From positions 310,001 to 374,000 of the forward strand of contig NW_024881700.1 in assembly GCF_019059575.1 (NCBI RefSeq): DNA of 64,000 nt, written 5' to 3'. This DNA comes from Amphibalanus amphitrite. Its lineage: Eukaryota > Arthropoda > Thecostraca > Balanomorpha > Balanidae. A model generated the notes under the pieces. It saw only the letters and a list, made by a program, of their open reading frames with translations. It was not told where the DNA came from and did not search any database. This document shows, piece after piece, positions 33,018 to 43,157 of this stretch. The translations under genes and the position numbers were made by a program. Each line of letters starts with the position of its first letter. Position 1 is the stretch's first letter.

Positions 33018-34538
33018 CAGTAGGCGGAACTATGGTCATGAGTACCCAAATATAGGAACGTCCCCATTTTTGGGAACGGAGTTCCCAAATATGGGAACGG
33101 GCGTTCCCATTTATGAGAACGGAAGGCAATTTTTCGGCCGTTCTCCCACTAAAACTCAAAAGTGCATCACGTCTCAAAAAAGTGCACGCTGATTTAAGTA
33201 TCTACTAAATCTCCATAAAGTTATCTTTAATCTGACCGTGGAACAAGGAAATTGACCGTGGAATGATATTTTTAATGATTTTTTGAAAGTGACAGAATGG
33301 TGGAAATATGGGTTATACGACATTTAACATGCAATTTTAAGGAAAATGAAGCATTTTTTAGTTTGAGGTAAAGTATAATAATTTTCGCCTGGTTATGAAC
33401 TTTCATACTATCGACACCAGATGCTGACAAATGCAAGCGAAGACGCGGACGGTCCCGAGGTAATATTGTTGACTTTTGTGTCGGGGCGGACGACCGCGTG
33501 GAACGTGAGTGAATTTACCGAGCTACTGTTGTAAACTCAGTTTAAGCGGTTGAAAATTGTCCAGCTGTATTTTATCATCCCGGAAAGACATATTTTATTT
33601 GGATGCTAGCTGTTTAGAGTTGTTTTATAAGGAGCGTCATGAGCGTGGTTTTTGTCTTCCGTGTTTCTAAGCGTGATCGTTTTGGGGGAATTTCTCTTAT
33701 ATAGCTCGCTCTGTGTGGCTTATTTATAATTTTTATGCTGATTTCGATAATTCCTCGTGCCCATCCTACCAGGCCTTTTGCCACTTACACTCAACAAGAA
33801 AGGAAAAAACTAGATTTTCATTGGGACTAGGTGTTTTGAGGGTGTAACATATTCAGCGTTCCCATTTTTGGATACTTCCTTGTACTCATCAACTATCGGT
33901 GATAAACAGACAGGTGCTTGACATGTCTCCACCCTCAGCGCGGACGGTGGATATAGGTATGGAAGACCTTGTTGAACATCGCTGAGCGTTGTGAATTACG
34001 TAATCCTGCAGAGGGGGGGGCGTGCCCGCTGCGAGATCGACGGGAATAAAAGCGCAGAAGACCGGGCGAAACATGCGACGGTCTTGCCGGAAAGGTCATC
34101 TGATGATTGTTGCGTTAACAATAATTTGCGGCGTTGGACGTGATGCTTGTTAATGAAAAGAGCCCCTGAAAGGTGTCGGTGAAATCGTTCCCAATTTTGG
34201 GTACGCCGTTCCCATAATAAGGAACGCTTGCAGCGCCAGTGTACGAGAGCGTTCCCAAATTTGGGCTCGCGGCCCGGATGATGGACTGCTTTAGAAATAG
34301 GGGAACGATTTGAAACTACGATGGGCCTTACAATATCAAACTCTTTCCCAACAATATTGAGACAAATATCAGGCGGTTCACGATCGTTTTATATTTTTTG
34401 GACGTCATTTAACGGTTCTTTTTCTTGTTTTAAATAATGCCTACATGGCGTTCCCATATTTGGGTTTATCGTTCCCAAACATGGGAACGAAAATGTGTTC
34501 CCGAAAATGGGTACGCTTGACCATAGTTCCGCCTACTG
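33018..34538. mobile_element. TIR element with GTTCCC palindrome clusters and a captured RNase H fragment (1521 bp)
   Basis: Perfect 21-bp inverted ends start CAGTAGGCGGAACTATGG, and flanking AAAG on both sides may be a 4-bp duplication. Subterminal DNA carries repeated GTTCCCAAATATGGGAAC-like palindromes (about 33054-33121, 33858, 34188-34260, 34449-34520). At about 33945-34090 on the + strand lies a degenerate RNase H fragment similar to that of the retrotransposon remnant at 52970-53870 on the - strand. No transposase is seen; the superfamily is unknown. Confidence 0.85.
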
Positions 34539-34829
34539 AAAGCTTTCAACAATCTGATGGATCAATACAAATAAATGCTACAATATAATAGCACATGTGT
34601 AGCATGAATATGATGAAAAGCAATAAATTCTAACATGCATAATTGTGAAACAAGCAATCACATTTTGATTTGGCAGCAATTACGGACAATGGGGTCGGAG
34701 AGGCCATCGTAACGATAATGGTGGTCAGTTAATTTTCTTCTATATTCAGAAATACATCCACAACATTCATCAAACATTTGTATAAAATTGAAGTCAAGGT
34801 TATCGCAAATATATTGATGCTATACTTAC

Positions 34830-34979
34830 ACCTCAAATGAGCAGGCTCGAAAGCTTGAAGCAAAAGATTTCGTCCAAGGCCATCCACGCCAAAATGCCAC
34901 ATATATTTGGCTGCCTTTCCTTCAAGTTCCCAGAGAAAATAGCGATAATACGAATCACACACAATGGCACTAATATTAG
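34830..34979 (-). other. Candidate orphan coding exon, unrecognised
   Basis: A 150-nt open stretch is bounded by a good acceptor (ctatttacag before 34979) and a strong donor (GTAAGT after 34830) on the - strand. It encodes about 49 residues, including CDSYYRYFLWELEGKAAKYM. No family is recognised and no partner exon with matching phase was found, so it may be a relic or chance. Confidence 0.25.
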
Positions 34980-36379
34980 CTGTAAATAGCATACATAGAC
35001 AACTGTTTCAGTAAAGTGGCAGTCAAAATTTAATAAGTTTAGCGTTTTCCCTCACCCATTCAACCAACACCTGCGTGTTGTTTGTATCCGGAAGTGTGAT
35101 AAATCTGGCAAAAGAAATATCTAGTTTAGCAAATTATTCACTTTTAGGAAATCAAGCTACAACAAAATATTTTCTAGTATTTTGAATTATTTCAGTTAGT
35201 GCGAATATCGTAAATTCAGATTTAAAAATATTTTTTTCTTTGCACCTGGAATGGAATAGGATAATTGTACTAGAAATCTGGGATAATTTCAAACTAGAAT
35301 CGATGGAAGAAGCCGCATGCAAATGAACATACGCTGTACTCCGTGTAATAACTACACATTCACCCGCTGCATTTTTCAGCATTTATTTTCGTTTTAGCCC
35401 ATTATACATATATTATCAATCTCATTTTGAATAAGTCATAAATCAATAAGCAAGACAATGTGCGGAAATAGATCCTCAATAGACAACTGATCCTTCTGAA
35501 ATGCTTATTCCGTATGGTCCGGACTCGATATCGCTGCGAAAATAACCAGAAAATGTTGAGGAGACCACAGTGTGAGGAGACGAAAGAAGAATGTCAGTTT
35601 CAGTGTCAGTCAGGGCCGGAAGTTCAGAGGGTTGCGTGGGTGTTCATTGCACAATGATGGACGCAGACGGAGTGAGGAACAAACGCTTCCGCCCACAGCA
35701 GTGCATGAAAACAATCGAACATCGGATAAACTTTAGTGGCTGTCTCTCCCAGGGTATATAGAACAACGTCTCTCCAGTTTCTTCATCTAGTCAGCCCTAG
35801 CTGGGACCACTGCAGGGCATTATGGGCCACTATGACTATTATGTGTACGTTTGTGCACGGAAGAGGGTGGAACGAAAAAAATATCGGTTTGAACGAACTA
35901 ATCAGTAATCAGTAATATTTTCAATAGCAAATCACAATTCTAAAGAATAGGGATTTTTCCTATTGAAAAGTCAAAAGTCTCAACCTTCGGGTACGGAACG
36001 GGGCAGAGGGCCTTTCGGACATCAGTTTAGGGCTCGCTCTCCAGTTGCCGCTATCAGGCAGGTGATCGGTCGAACTTTAAACGCAGCGGCCAGGAGTAGC
36101 AGCTAGCGGCATCAGGACGACGACAGATCGGAGTTCTATGCTCTTGGGTAGATCTCCGTTATGGCTGCACATCATGCATAGTTTCAAGCTGTAACCATGT
36201 GTCACGCAGCGTTGCATAAATTCAGCTGCCCCGAGTGATAAGGCAATACCTTACAAGTTACAACGCATTACCCTCGTAACGTTTCGGAGCCAGTCATATG
36301 GAAATTGTAATGAACCGTGATATACCTATAACCGCACCATTGGTCAAAGTCGAGCATAGCTTGGGAAAGTTTATATAAA
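34980..36379. other. Intergenic, no gene seen
   Basis: AT-rich DNA with short chance frames and no clear repeat. A TATA-like word on the + strand near 35756 has no supported downstream gene. Confidence 0.5.
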
Positions 36380-36385
36380 TTTATT
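36380..36385 (-). terminator. Polyadenylation signal of the small secreted-protein gene
   Basis: TTTATT on the + strand reads AATAAA on the - strand, about 67-72 bases past the stop codon of the gene at 36452-36835. Confidence 0.6.
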
Positions 36386-36451
36386 GGACACGTTGAAACA
36401 GCAGTCGATGGCGAAATATCATTAAAGGAGGCAGGTGCAGTCGAGAGCAGC

Positions 36452-36835
36452 TCAGGCGGCCAGTGCGTCGGCGAGGAGGCCGGTGACAGCTCCGAGCAGC
36501 TGCGGCGGCGGCGCCTGGCCGCGCGCCAGCGCCTGCTCGGCCTCGCGCAGCAGCTCGGCCAGCTGGGCGCGGCTGACGGCCAGCTGCTGCTGCAGGCGCG
36601 CCAGCAGCTGCGGCGCCTGCTGCGCCAGCGCGGCGCGCAGCTCGGCGCGGCCCAGCGGCGCCGGCTGGCCGCCCAACAGGTGCGCCACGATCCACTCGTA
36701 GATGTGCTCGATGACGGACATGAGCAGCGCGATCAGGTCGTCGATGATGGGCGGCACGCCCTGGAGCTGGGAGGCCGCCGGCACGGCCGCGGCAGAGGCC
36801 ACCATCAGCGCCACCAGCAGCAGAGTCACCTTCAT
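36452..36835 (-). CDS. Small secreted Ala/Leu/Gln-rich protein, 127 aa
   Basis: The product is not recognised. The frame starts at ATG 36835 with a clear signal peptide (MKVTLLLVALMVASAAAVPA) and ends at the stop 36452-36454. The mature part has no cysteine. It has a hydrophobic stretch about 28-54 (IDDLIALLMSVIEHIYEWIV), then a long amphipathic, Ala/Leu/Gln-rich helical region about 61-105, a short PPP break and a hydrophobic C-terminus. An acceptor (ttctctgcag) lies 18 bases before the ATG, so an upstream 5' UTR exon is likely. The strong third-position GC, signal peptide and nearby AATAAA support a real gene; function cannot be given. It may be a lineage-specific secreted protein. Confidence 0.7.
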   Translation of the reverse strand: MKVTLLLVALMVASAAAVPAASQLQGVPPIIDDLIALLMSVIEHIYEWIVAHLLGGQPAPLGRAELRAALAQQAPQLLARLQQQLAVSRAQLAELLREAEQALARGQAPPPQLLGAVTGLLADALAA

Positions 36836-36853
36836 ATCGGCGGACGGAGGTTC

Positions 36854-39552
36854 TGCAGAGAACAGCACACAGGTCACAGAGAGGTCATACAGGGCGACAG
36901 AGGTCACACAGGGCGACAGAGGTCACACAAATCAGCAGAGGTCACACAGGGCACACAGAGGGCGTGACTTGGCGAGCTACGGGACGATACGAGATCGCTG
37001 TAGATGTCACTGCCAGCAGAACGACGTTAGATGGCATCCAATGCTACAGTCACTGTCGAGTAGGAAAAGAACAGACAATTTGGATCAGAACATTCAACAT
37101 GACACCCCAAGAATCATATAGAATAAGCGCTGGATGAAATATTGGCTCACGATTTTGAGGGCACCACCATAAATGAACCGTCGACACCACATCCGTCGCC
37201 GTCGTCACTCGTCAGGCCACCCTACAGCTAATCCTATAATCCGTATATCGGATCTCTGTCCTCCAGAAGTTTTCAAAAGCCGACCGGCCTGCCTTCGTTT
37301 ACCCTCCAAACGCAGACAGGTAATCGCAGAGCGCTCACCTGTGGTGCGGCGACGGGCGGAGGTCGGCTCCGGGGCGGTTCAGACTGCTTAGTGTCGACCT
37401 CACCGTGGGCAGCGCCACATTTGAGGAGGTGAGGCCGCTGGGAACTGGCCACTGGCGAGCTGAGATAGCGACGCTGCGTGTCACAGTGGCCAGGTGACAG
37501 TTCCCAGACAGGCACCTCCCGCTGCCGCCTCGGTAATCACTGGGCAGGGCGGGGCTGTAGCGGCAAGCACGGATGCATCGAGCTGAGAAAACTCAGCTAG
37601 TCGGTCATTAACAAATGATGAAAGAATGTAGTGTTTTGATGACGAGGGGAGCTGAGTGGCAACTTGGAATTGTGAAAACATCCCGCACATAGGCTTGGTT
37701 CTTAGGCTTCGCATCGGCAAGCGGTTTGCGATGTTGGATAGGCTATCAAGCATTTTCAAAGTTTTGTTTCTTAGGTAGCAGTAAAGAAGAAATGTCATAA
37801 GATTGAATTGTTTAGATTACAAGCAAATGACTGGACGTCAGTACCTAACTCAAACTTCACTAGACCAGTGACCGACCCAGGATCTGGGAACAGCCTTTTT
37901 CGCGATGTTATGCCGATGGTCGCCAAAGCTAAGTTTGAGAATACGATCGTACCTGGTTATCGGAAAACGTGTCATCTTTTTACAACCAATCAGGCCGATA
38001 TATCGGTCACCCTCCGGTACATCTGACAGCGTCACTCTACCGGTAGGATCAAAAGGTGAATTTCAGTATGGCGTTGACAAGTCATAAAGACATACGTAAA
38101 AGTTAAGTGCGGCTATGAGCCGCTCGCGTCTTTTCTCGGCCGTTCTCATTGACACATGGCAGTCAGTGTCTCCCAAATCCGAATACAGTTTCACGGATAC
38201 ACCCTTATCTCATCGGACTACTATCAGTGCTCGGCCACACTACGTCAATGCCAATCAGAGTAGATAAGATACGCGCTTCCCAGCGCAGGCAAAGGTTTTA
38301 CAATCCGCAGCTGATGCCTGAGAAATGCGAATAAACCAGACAAGGTATAAAGTCTCGACCAGCATACAAATCCCAACTTCATCAAACATAATCAGGGTCC
38401 TCATATATTTTGGTAAAATGTGGTCAGAGCGCCATACGCGCAGGGGTACGGACACAGACCTTTATCTTCACATGATTTGTCACGTCTACCTACGCAATTA
38501 CAATAGGTTCCGCTCCAACCATGGGTAGGTTGGCAGCGCTGCTATAAACAGGAGAGGAGAGTCAACGTCTGATTTACTGTACTCTATCGCCAACCATGGG
38601 CCGCCATTGGCTGGCTTGCCGAGGCTCGCCCCCTGCCGGGATGTTTCGGATCGCACGTATCTGATAGAACTCGGATTTGTCACCAGCTAACACAGATGCT
38701 GTCTGCCACACCAGCTGAGGGTTTTAACGAGGACTTCATTCAGGAACATTAATTAATTGAAAAAAGATGAGCTTTCAATCGTACTAACATATACATTTCA
38801 CAGAATCTCATTTGTATGCATTCATTTCGCTGTAGCGCAATATGCACGTTCGCGGCAGCATACAAATACTAATAAAAATCTCCAGTAAGCGGTGAAAAGC
38901 AAGAACAAGAAGAAAAATAAACAATAGCAATGATATTTCTAGGCAACAGTTGAGAAAATACTTCAAGTGCTCGGCAATTAACAAATTAAGGAATTAATTT
39001 TCGGCCAAAAGTTGAACTTACGTAGTTACTTGGAAGGTCTATCACCAAGAGCCAATAGACTGGTATCGTCACCCACATGCAATCCTAGAAGCTACACATG
39101 CCTTAGGCATTTAAATATGCAGTGTCAACTCTCTATATACCTACACCGGCGATGGAATTTTAGAACACAAATTCTTGCACACCCATCGTGAATCCTCATT
39201 ATGAAGTAAATTACCGCTCACAAATCACAAGAGACGTCGTGCCGCTGAAAATTTCGTGGAGTGGCGAAGCACAGTCTTCCATATATTGCTATCCTTGCCT
39301 TCTTGGAAGTGTGAGCCAGCACGTTTCACCATATACCGTCGCCTGAGTCCTCACATCGCCTTCGATATCCTCGCATCCAGTCTCACTGAGACCTGCCAGA
39401 TTACACTGGTATTACTCCTGTCCTGAGCCCAGGCAGTCCATCAAGCTGCTACATGCGCCGCTCACGCACTGGGCAGCAGACCTGTCCCAAACTGGAGCTC
39501 AGAGTAACAACTCCACAGAGCATCCGAACACATGGAACATCGATCTGAACTC
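36854..39552. other. Intergenic, no gene seen
   Basis: Includes a short run of ggtcacac/gggcacac repeats (36876-36965), probably intronic to the gene at 36452-36835, and otherwise unremarkable DNA. No conserved exon is recognised between 37000 and 39550. Confidence 0.5.
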
Positions 39553-41331
39553 CTACCAGGCTGAGGCGAACGGAGAGTCGGTCGACTTGTTGCGCCCGGA
39601 CGGTCCGTATGCCCAGTTGTCGCCACTCTCCGGCTGCGGCGGCGGCGAGTAGCGGCGCGGTGGCGGCGAGGCTCGGCGAGGAGGGGGCGAGGCCCGGCGC
39701 GGTGGCGGCGAGGCTCGGCGAGGAGGGGGCGAGGCTCGGCGCGGAGGAGGCGAGGCGCGGCGCGGCGGAGGCGAGGCGCGGCGCGGCTCGGCGTACGAGT
39801 CGCGCGCACGCTGGTAGTCGCGCACCACGCCGCCCCAGATGCGGCCCCAGGTGGACTTTGAAGCGGCCGGCCGGTGCGGCGTCACCTCGCCGTCCTGTCG
39901 CCAGCGCTCGTTGCGCGCCTGGTGCAGACTGCCGGGCGGGTCGGCCGGCTCATAGGCCGGGTTCGGCCGACCGGCGTCCGGGCGCACCCTGTCCGCCGGG
40001 ATGGTCGGTCCGCCGCCGCCCTTGGTGGGGCGCGCAGAGGGACGGGCCGTGACGGTGGCGTAACGGTAGCCCACCACGGCCAGGCCGACCATCGCGGCGA
40101 CCGCCATCAGGCAGCTGAGAGTGATGAGCACCACCATGAAGGCAGAGCCAACCTCTAGGCCCACCTCGGCCGGTGTGGCCGCCGCCTTAGCCGCAGTCAC
40201 GTGCGTCTCCGTCGCTGCCACGGAACCGAGCAGTTCCTGGGCTTCCGCGTAGTCCATAGCGCTCAGCGAACATTTAGTGAAGAACGTGTCCAGTGCATCA
40301 TTCTGTGCTTTCATGTCGGCCAGGACATCTGGGGTGAACTCTCTAGCAGAGACACGGTCAAGCACAGCAACTGAACCGTTCAGGGTCGTGCTGACGTCGT
40401 TCTTGTGACACGCGTTCGTCTCCGACTGGAGGTTTTCTTCTCTCTGCAGGTTCAGGGTTTTGGGCAGCTCGGGAAGCCACTGCGCGCTCCGTTTGTCGAA
40501 CGCCTTGCCGTGCGGCAGGAGCTCCAGCGTGTCCATGGGGTGGTCTAGCTTCAGATTGTCCGGCCCGTCCGGTTCCGTCTCCTCGTCCGGTGGCGCCCCG
40601 GTCGGATCTGGGGTCGCTTTGCTCAGCTCGATAGTCATGTTGCTGAGTAGCTGGTCCATGATGTTGACCTGATCCAGGATTTCGGCTTGGTAGTCTGTAG
40701 CGCCGAGCGGAGTCGCCATCACCGCCGCCGCTGAGGGAAACATGCAAGATAGTTGTTAGTGGAGAGTGATGATCATTGACTTTCGGCGCCGACAGTACAT
40801 GAAGACATTGGTACAAATAACAAAACTACAGACTACCACTGACATATTTGACAGACCAACACAGGTTTCGACAAACAACAATATAATGGACTTCAATAGT
40901 GTAAGGGATACTCTTGCCTCTTGCTAGCAGCAAGGCGTATCAATCTAAACGTAAGACACTGGGTAGCCAAGAGGGACATTTCAGATATGGAGTTTCCTCT
41001 GACATACAACGAATGAACAGCCAACAGTTGTACCTACTTGCATAGCTTTTCCAGCAGTGTTAGAAAAGTCATGAATGCGCTTACACACAGCCTCACAGTG
41101 AAGCACGAAAAAGAAGCATGCCTATATGATCCGGGAGGTTAATGGTAGCCATAGGGTCAGGATCGGGAGCACACAATGGACCTCACACCTGGTCACACTT
41201 GGACAAAGTTTCACACTATCGCTCATCACGACAGATCATCCCGGGCACTGACCTGCATTGGTGAACGGCACCACCAATCCCACCATCATCACCATCACCA
41301 GCGGCGACATGGTGACGCGGCGGTGCTCCAT
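39553..41331 (-). CDS. Single-pass membrane protein with RRASPPP repeats, two exons, 418 aa
   Basis: Two exons: 41253-41331 encodes a signal peptide (MSPLVMVMMVGLVVPFTNA) starting at ATG 41331 in good context (gccgcagccATGG); 39553-40730 encodes the rest. The join is phase 1 with a consensus donor (CAG/GTCAGT) and acceptor (tttccctcag), giving 1257 nt. The predicted ectodomain is about residues 27-220, acidic, with two cysteines and N-glycosylation sites at about N57 and N144. One membrane segment follows at about 221-248. The cytoplasmic tail has an NPAY motif (about 283-286) and six RRASPPP repeats plus one RRYSPPP (about 343-391). RRAS fits the PKA-type R-R-x-S consensus, and NPxY motifs bind PTB or clathrin adaptors. 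No known family is recognised. It is divergent from the carbonic anhydrase gene. Confidence 0.8.
39636..39784 (-). repeat. 21-bp coding tandem repeat (RRASPPP units)
   Basis: Seven tandem 21-nt units encode six RRASPPP and one RRYSPPP in the cytoplasmic tail of the membrane protein. Synonymous differences between units show they are not all newly copied. Confidence 0.85.
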
Positions 41332-42279
41332 GGCTGCGGCGGGACGCGTCCCAGGCACCTGTGGAGCGGCCGCTCGAGCGGGCCGAGCCGCGCCGAACGC
41401 TATCGTGGCGGAGCTCGATAGCGCTAGGCCACACGTGATCTCGATGATGATAATCTGAGCGTCGCGATGAGCGGAATCGCATCCCGGTGGGCGGAGGAGG
41501 GGTGGCGAGGGGTCAGCGGTGACAGAGTCGCTGTCAGCAGGCGGCTGCGGCATGTCAGCGGTCAGCGGGCGAGGGGGGGGGGGGGCTGCCGAGGGAACAG
41601 GACATGGGGGACGAGGTTTTGACGTGCACGTTAGACCTTTCCAACATAACCTCGAATTGATCTCACTTTCATAGATCCGAGAACAACGCTGAACCAAACA
41701 CACTTTCATTTGAGTGACGGGCGCAAACGTCACGAGTCCTGAGTGGGTGTGCGCGACAGGGCCGTTCGACGATACACGCATGACGCACCGCGATCGAGCG
41801 CTATCTTCTGCATATCCGCGACAGGCGAGATGGCTTATAAAGATAGCTGCCCGCTGATTGCAGCGCTGGCGGCCTATCTAGACGGCTGGCGCCCACCTCC
41901 CGGATGTAGAGCGAGTGATGAGCGACGCTCCCAGAGCACGCAAACAGGCGGGGTAAACACGCTACGGAACTGAGACAATTTTCAAACGTACGTACCGCTG
42001 AGAAGGCCAACTGTTACTAAATACTACCAACTGTTCGAAAATGTGTAGGCTGTAGCTGATGAAAAATTATTGCAATGACTTCGTTTAATGGCAGAGGTTG
42101 TATCACGGAAATAATCGATAGGGACACCTGAACAGCGGACCGGCCTGCCGTCCACGCCAGTACACGCTGCCCATAAACGTAATGTGACAGCTCTTCACCC
42201 GTCCTCGCCCACACTGACACGTCCGCTGGTCGGATAAAGTGGGGTCCGACCCGCCCGCCGACAGTCGTCCCTCAGCACC
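41332..42279. other. Divergent intergenic promoter region
   Basis: This 948-bp gap separates the starts of the membrane-protein gene (- strand) and the carbonic anhydrase gene (+ strand). TATA-like words are GATAAAG at 42233-42239, 41 bases before the carbonic anhydrase ATG, and CTTATAAAG at about 41834-41842, which could serve the - strand gene with a long leader. A 12-13 base G-run lies at about 41573-41585. Confidence 0.45.
42233..42239 (+). promoter_or_regulatory. TATA-like box of the carbonic anhydrase gene
   Basis: GATAAAG lies 41 bases before the ATG at 42280, which would give a very short leader. Assignment is by position only. Confidence 0.35.
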
Positions 42280-43157
42280 ATGCCGCGGCTCTGCCTGTCT
42301 CTGACAGTACTGGTGTCGGTGGCTCTGCCGGCCCGAGCCGCGCCCGTGGAACCCAGTTGGAAGTACTGGGCGCAGGATAAGTGGTGGAAGGAGTTCCCGC
42401 AGTGCGGCGGAGACCAGCAGTCACCAGTGGAGTTGAGGCCGACAGAGGACCGATTCTGGTATTATGGTAGAGGGCCGCGAGTGAGGTTCGCCAAACGTCT
42501 CAAAGCTGGACGACTGACGGCGACGAACACGGGCCGCACACTGAGTGTGACGCTGGAAAACGACTCTGGCCAGCCGGCCGTTCAGCTGAAGGGCAGCAGA
42601 TCGGGTCTCCTTAGCAGCCGGTACATCCTGGACAACCTGCACCTACACTGGAACGACCCGGCCGGCGGCCGCGGCTCCGAGCACAAGATGAACGGCGCCT
42701 TCGAGCAGGCCGAGGCGCACTTTGTCTTCTTCAACCAACAGTACGGCAACGTGTCGGCGGCGCTGGCGCACGTCGACACCCGGCGCTGAGTCTGTCCCTG
42801 CCGACGCTGGGTCTGGACGGCGACCTGCCGCAGCTGTCGCAGCTGGGCAGCTCCGTCACCAGACAGGTCGACCTGCGACCGCTGCGGAGACCGCTGCGAG
42901 TCGCCCTGAGGACCTTCTTCAGCTACCACGGCAGCCTGACGACCCCGCCGTGCAGTCCGGCCGTCACCTGGATAGTACACGACCACCCAGTCTCAGTAGA
43001 AGTCCCGTTCCTGCAGCAGCTGCGCACTAGCCTGAGAGCTAACGCTGCCGGAACGGAGACAATCCAGAACAACTGGAGGAAGCTTCACAAACTGGGGAAC
43101 CGGGCTTTGTGCAAGTACGATCGCAGCTTTCTCAGGAATTGGCTATCGTGCCGATAA
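42280..43157 (+). CDS. Secreted alpha carbonic anhydrase, intronless, broken by one deletion/frameshift
   Basis: Alpha carbonic anhydrases interconvert CO2 and bicarbonate at a three-histidine zinc site. The frame starts at ATG 42280 with a signal peptide (MPRLCLSLTVLVSVALPARA). It shows CGGDQQSPVEL, the zinc histidines in LHLHW and in EAHFVFF, and the SEH motif, then stops at 42787-42789. The next frame, open from about 42780 to TAA 43155-43157, continues with GSLTTPPC and VTWIV. At the junction (after ALAHVD) about 13-15 residues usual in the family (the GLAVLG-type strand) are missing and the frame shifts, consistent with one deletion of about 40 bp. The usual proton-shuttle His position appears to be Arg (TNTGRTL). 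The two conserved cysteines suggest an extracellular enzyme. Both halves are otherwise clean, so an assembly error or a young pseudogene is possible. No intron is present, unlike most such genes. Confidence 0.85.

Noticed and set aside
40731..40743. ATG at 40743 as the start of the membrane protein
   Set aside because: It lies in the intron just upstream of the acceptor; splicing to the signal-peptide exon is in phase and gives a proper secretory N-terminus.
42740..42800. Intron explaining the carbonic anhydrase frame change
   Set aside because: No GT..AG pair of usable length fits, and the expected residues are absent from the DNA.
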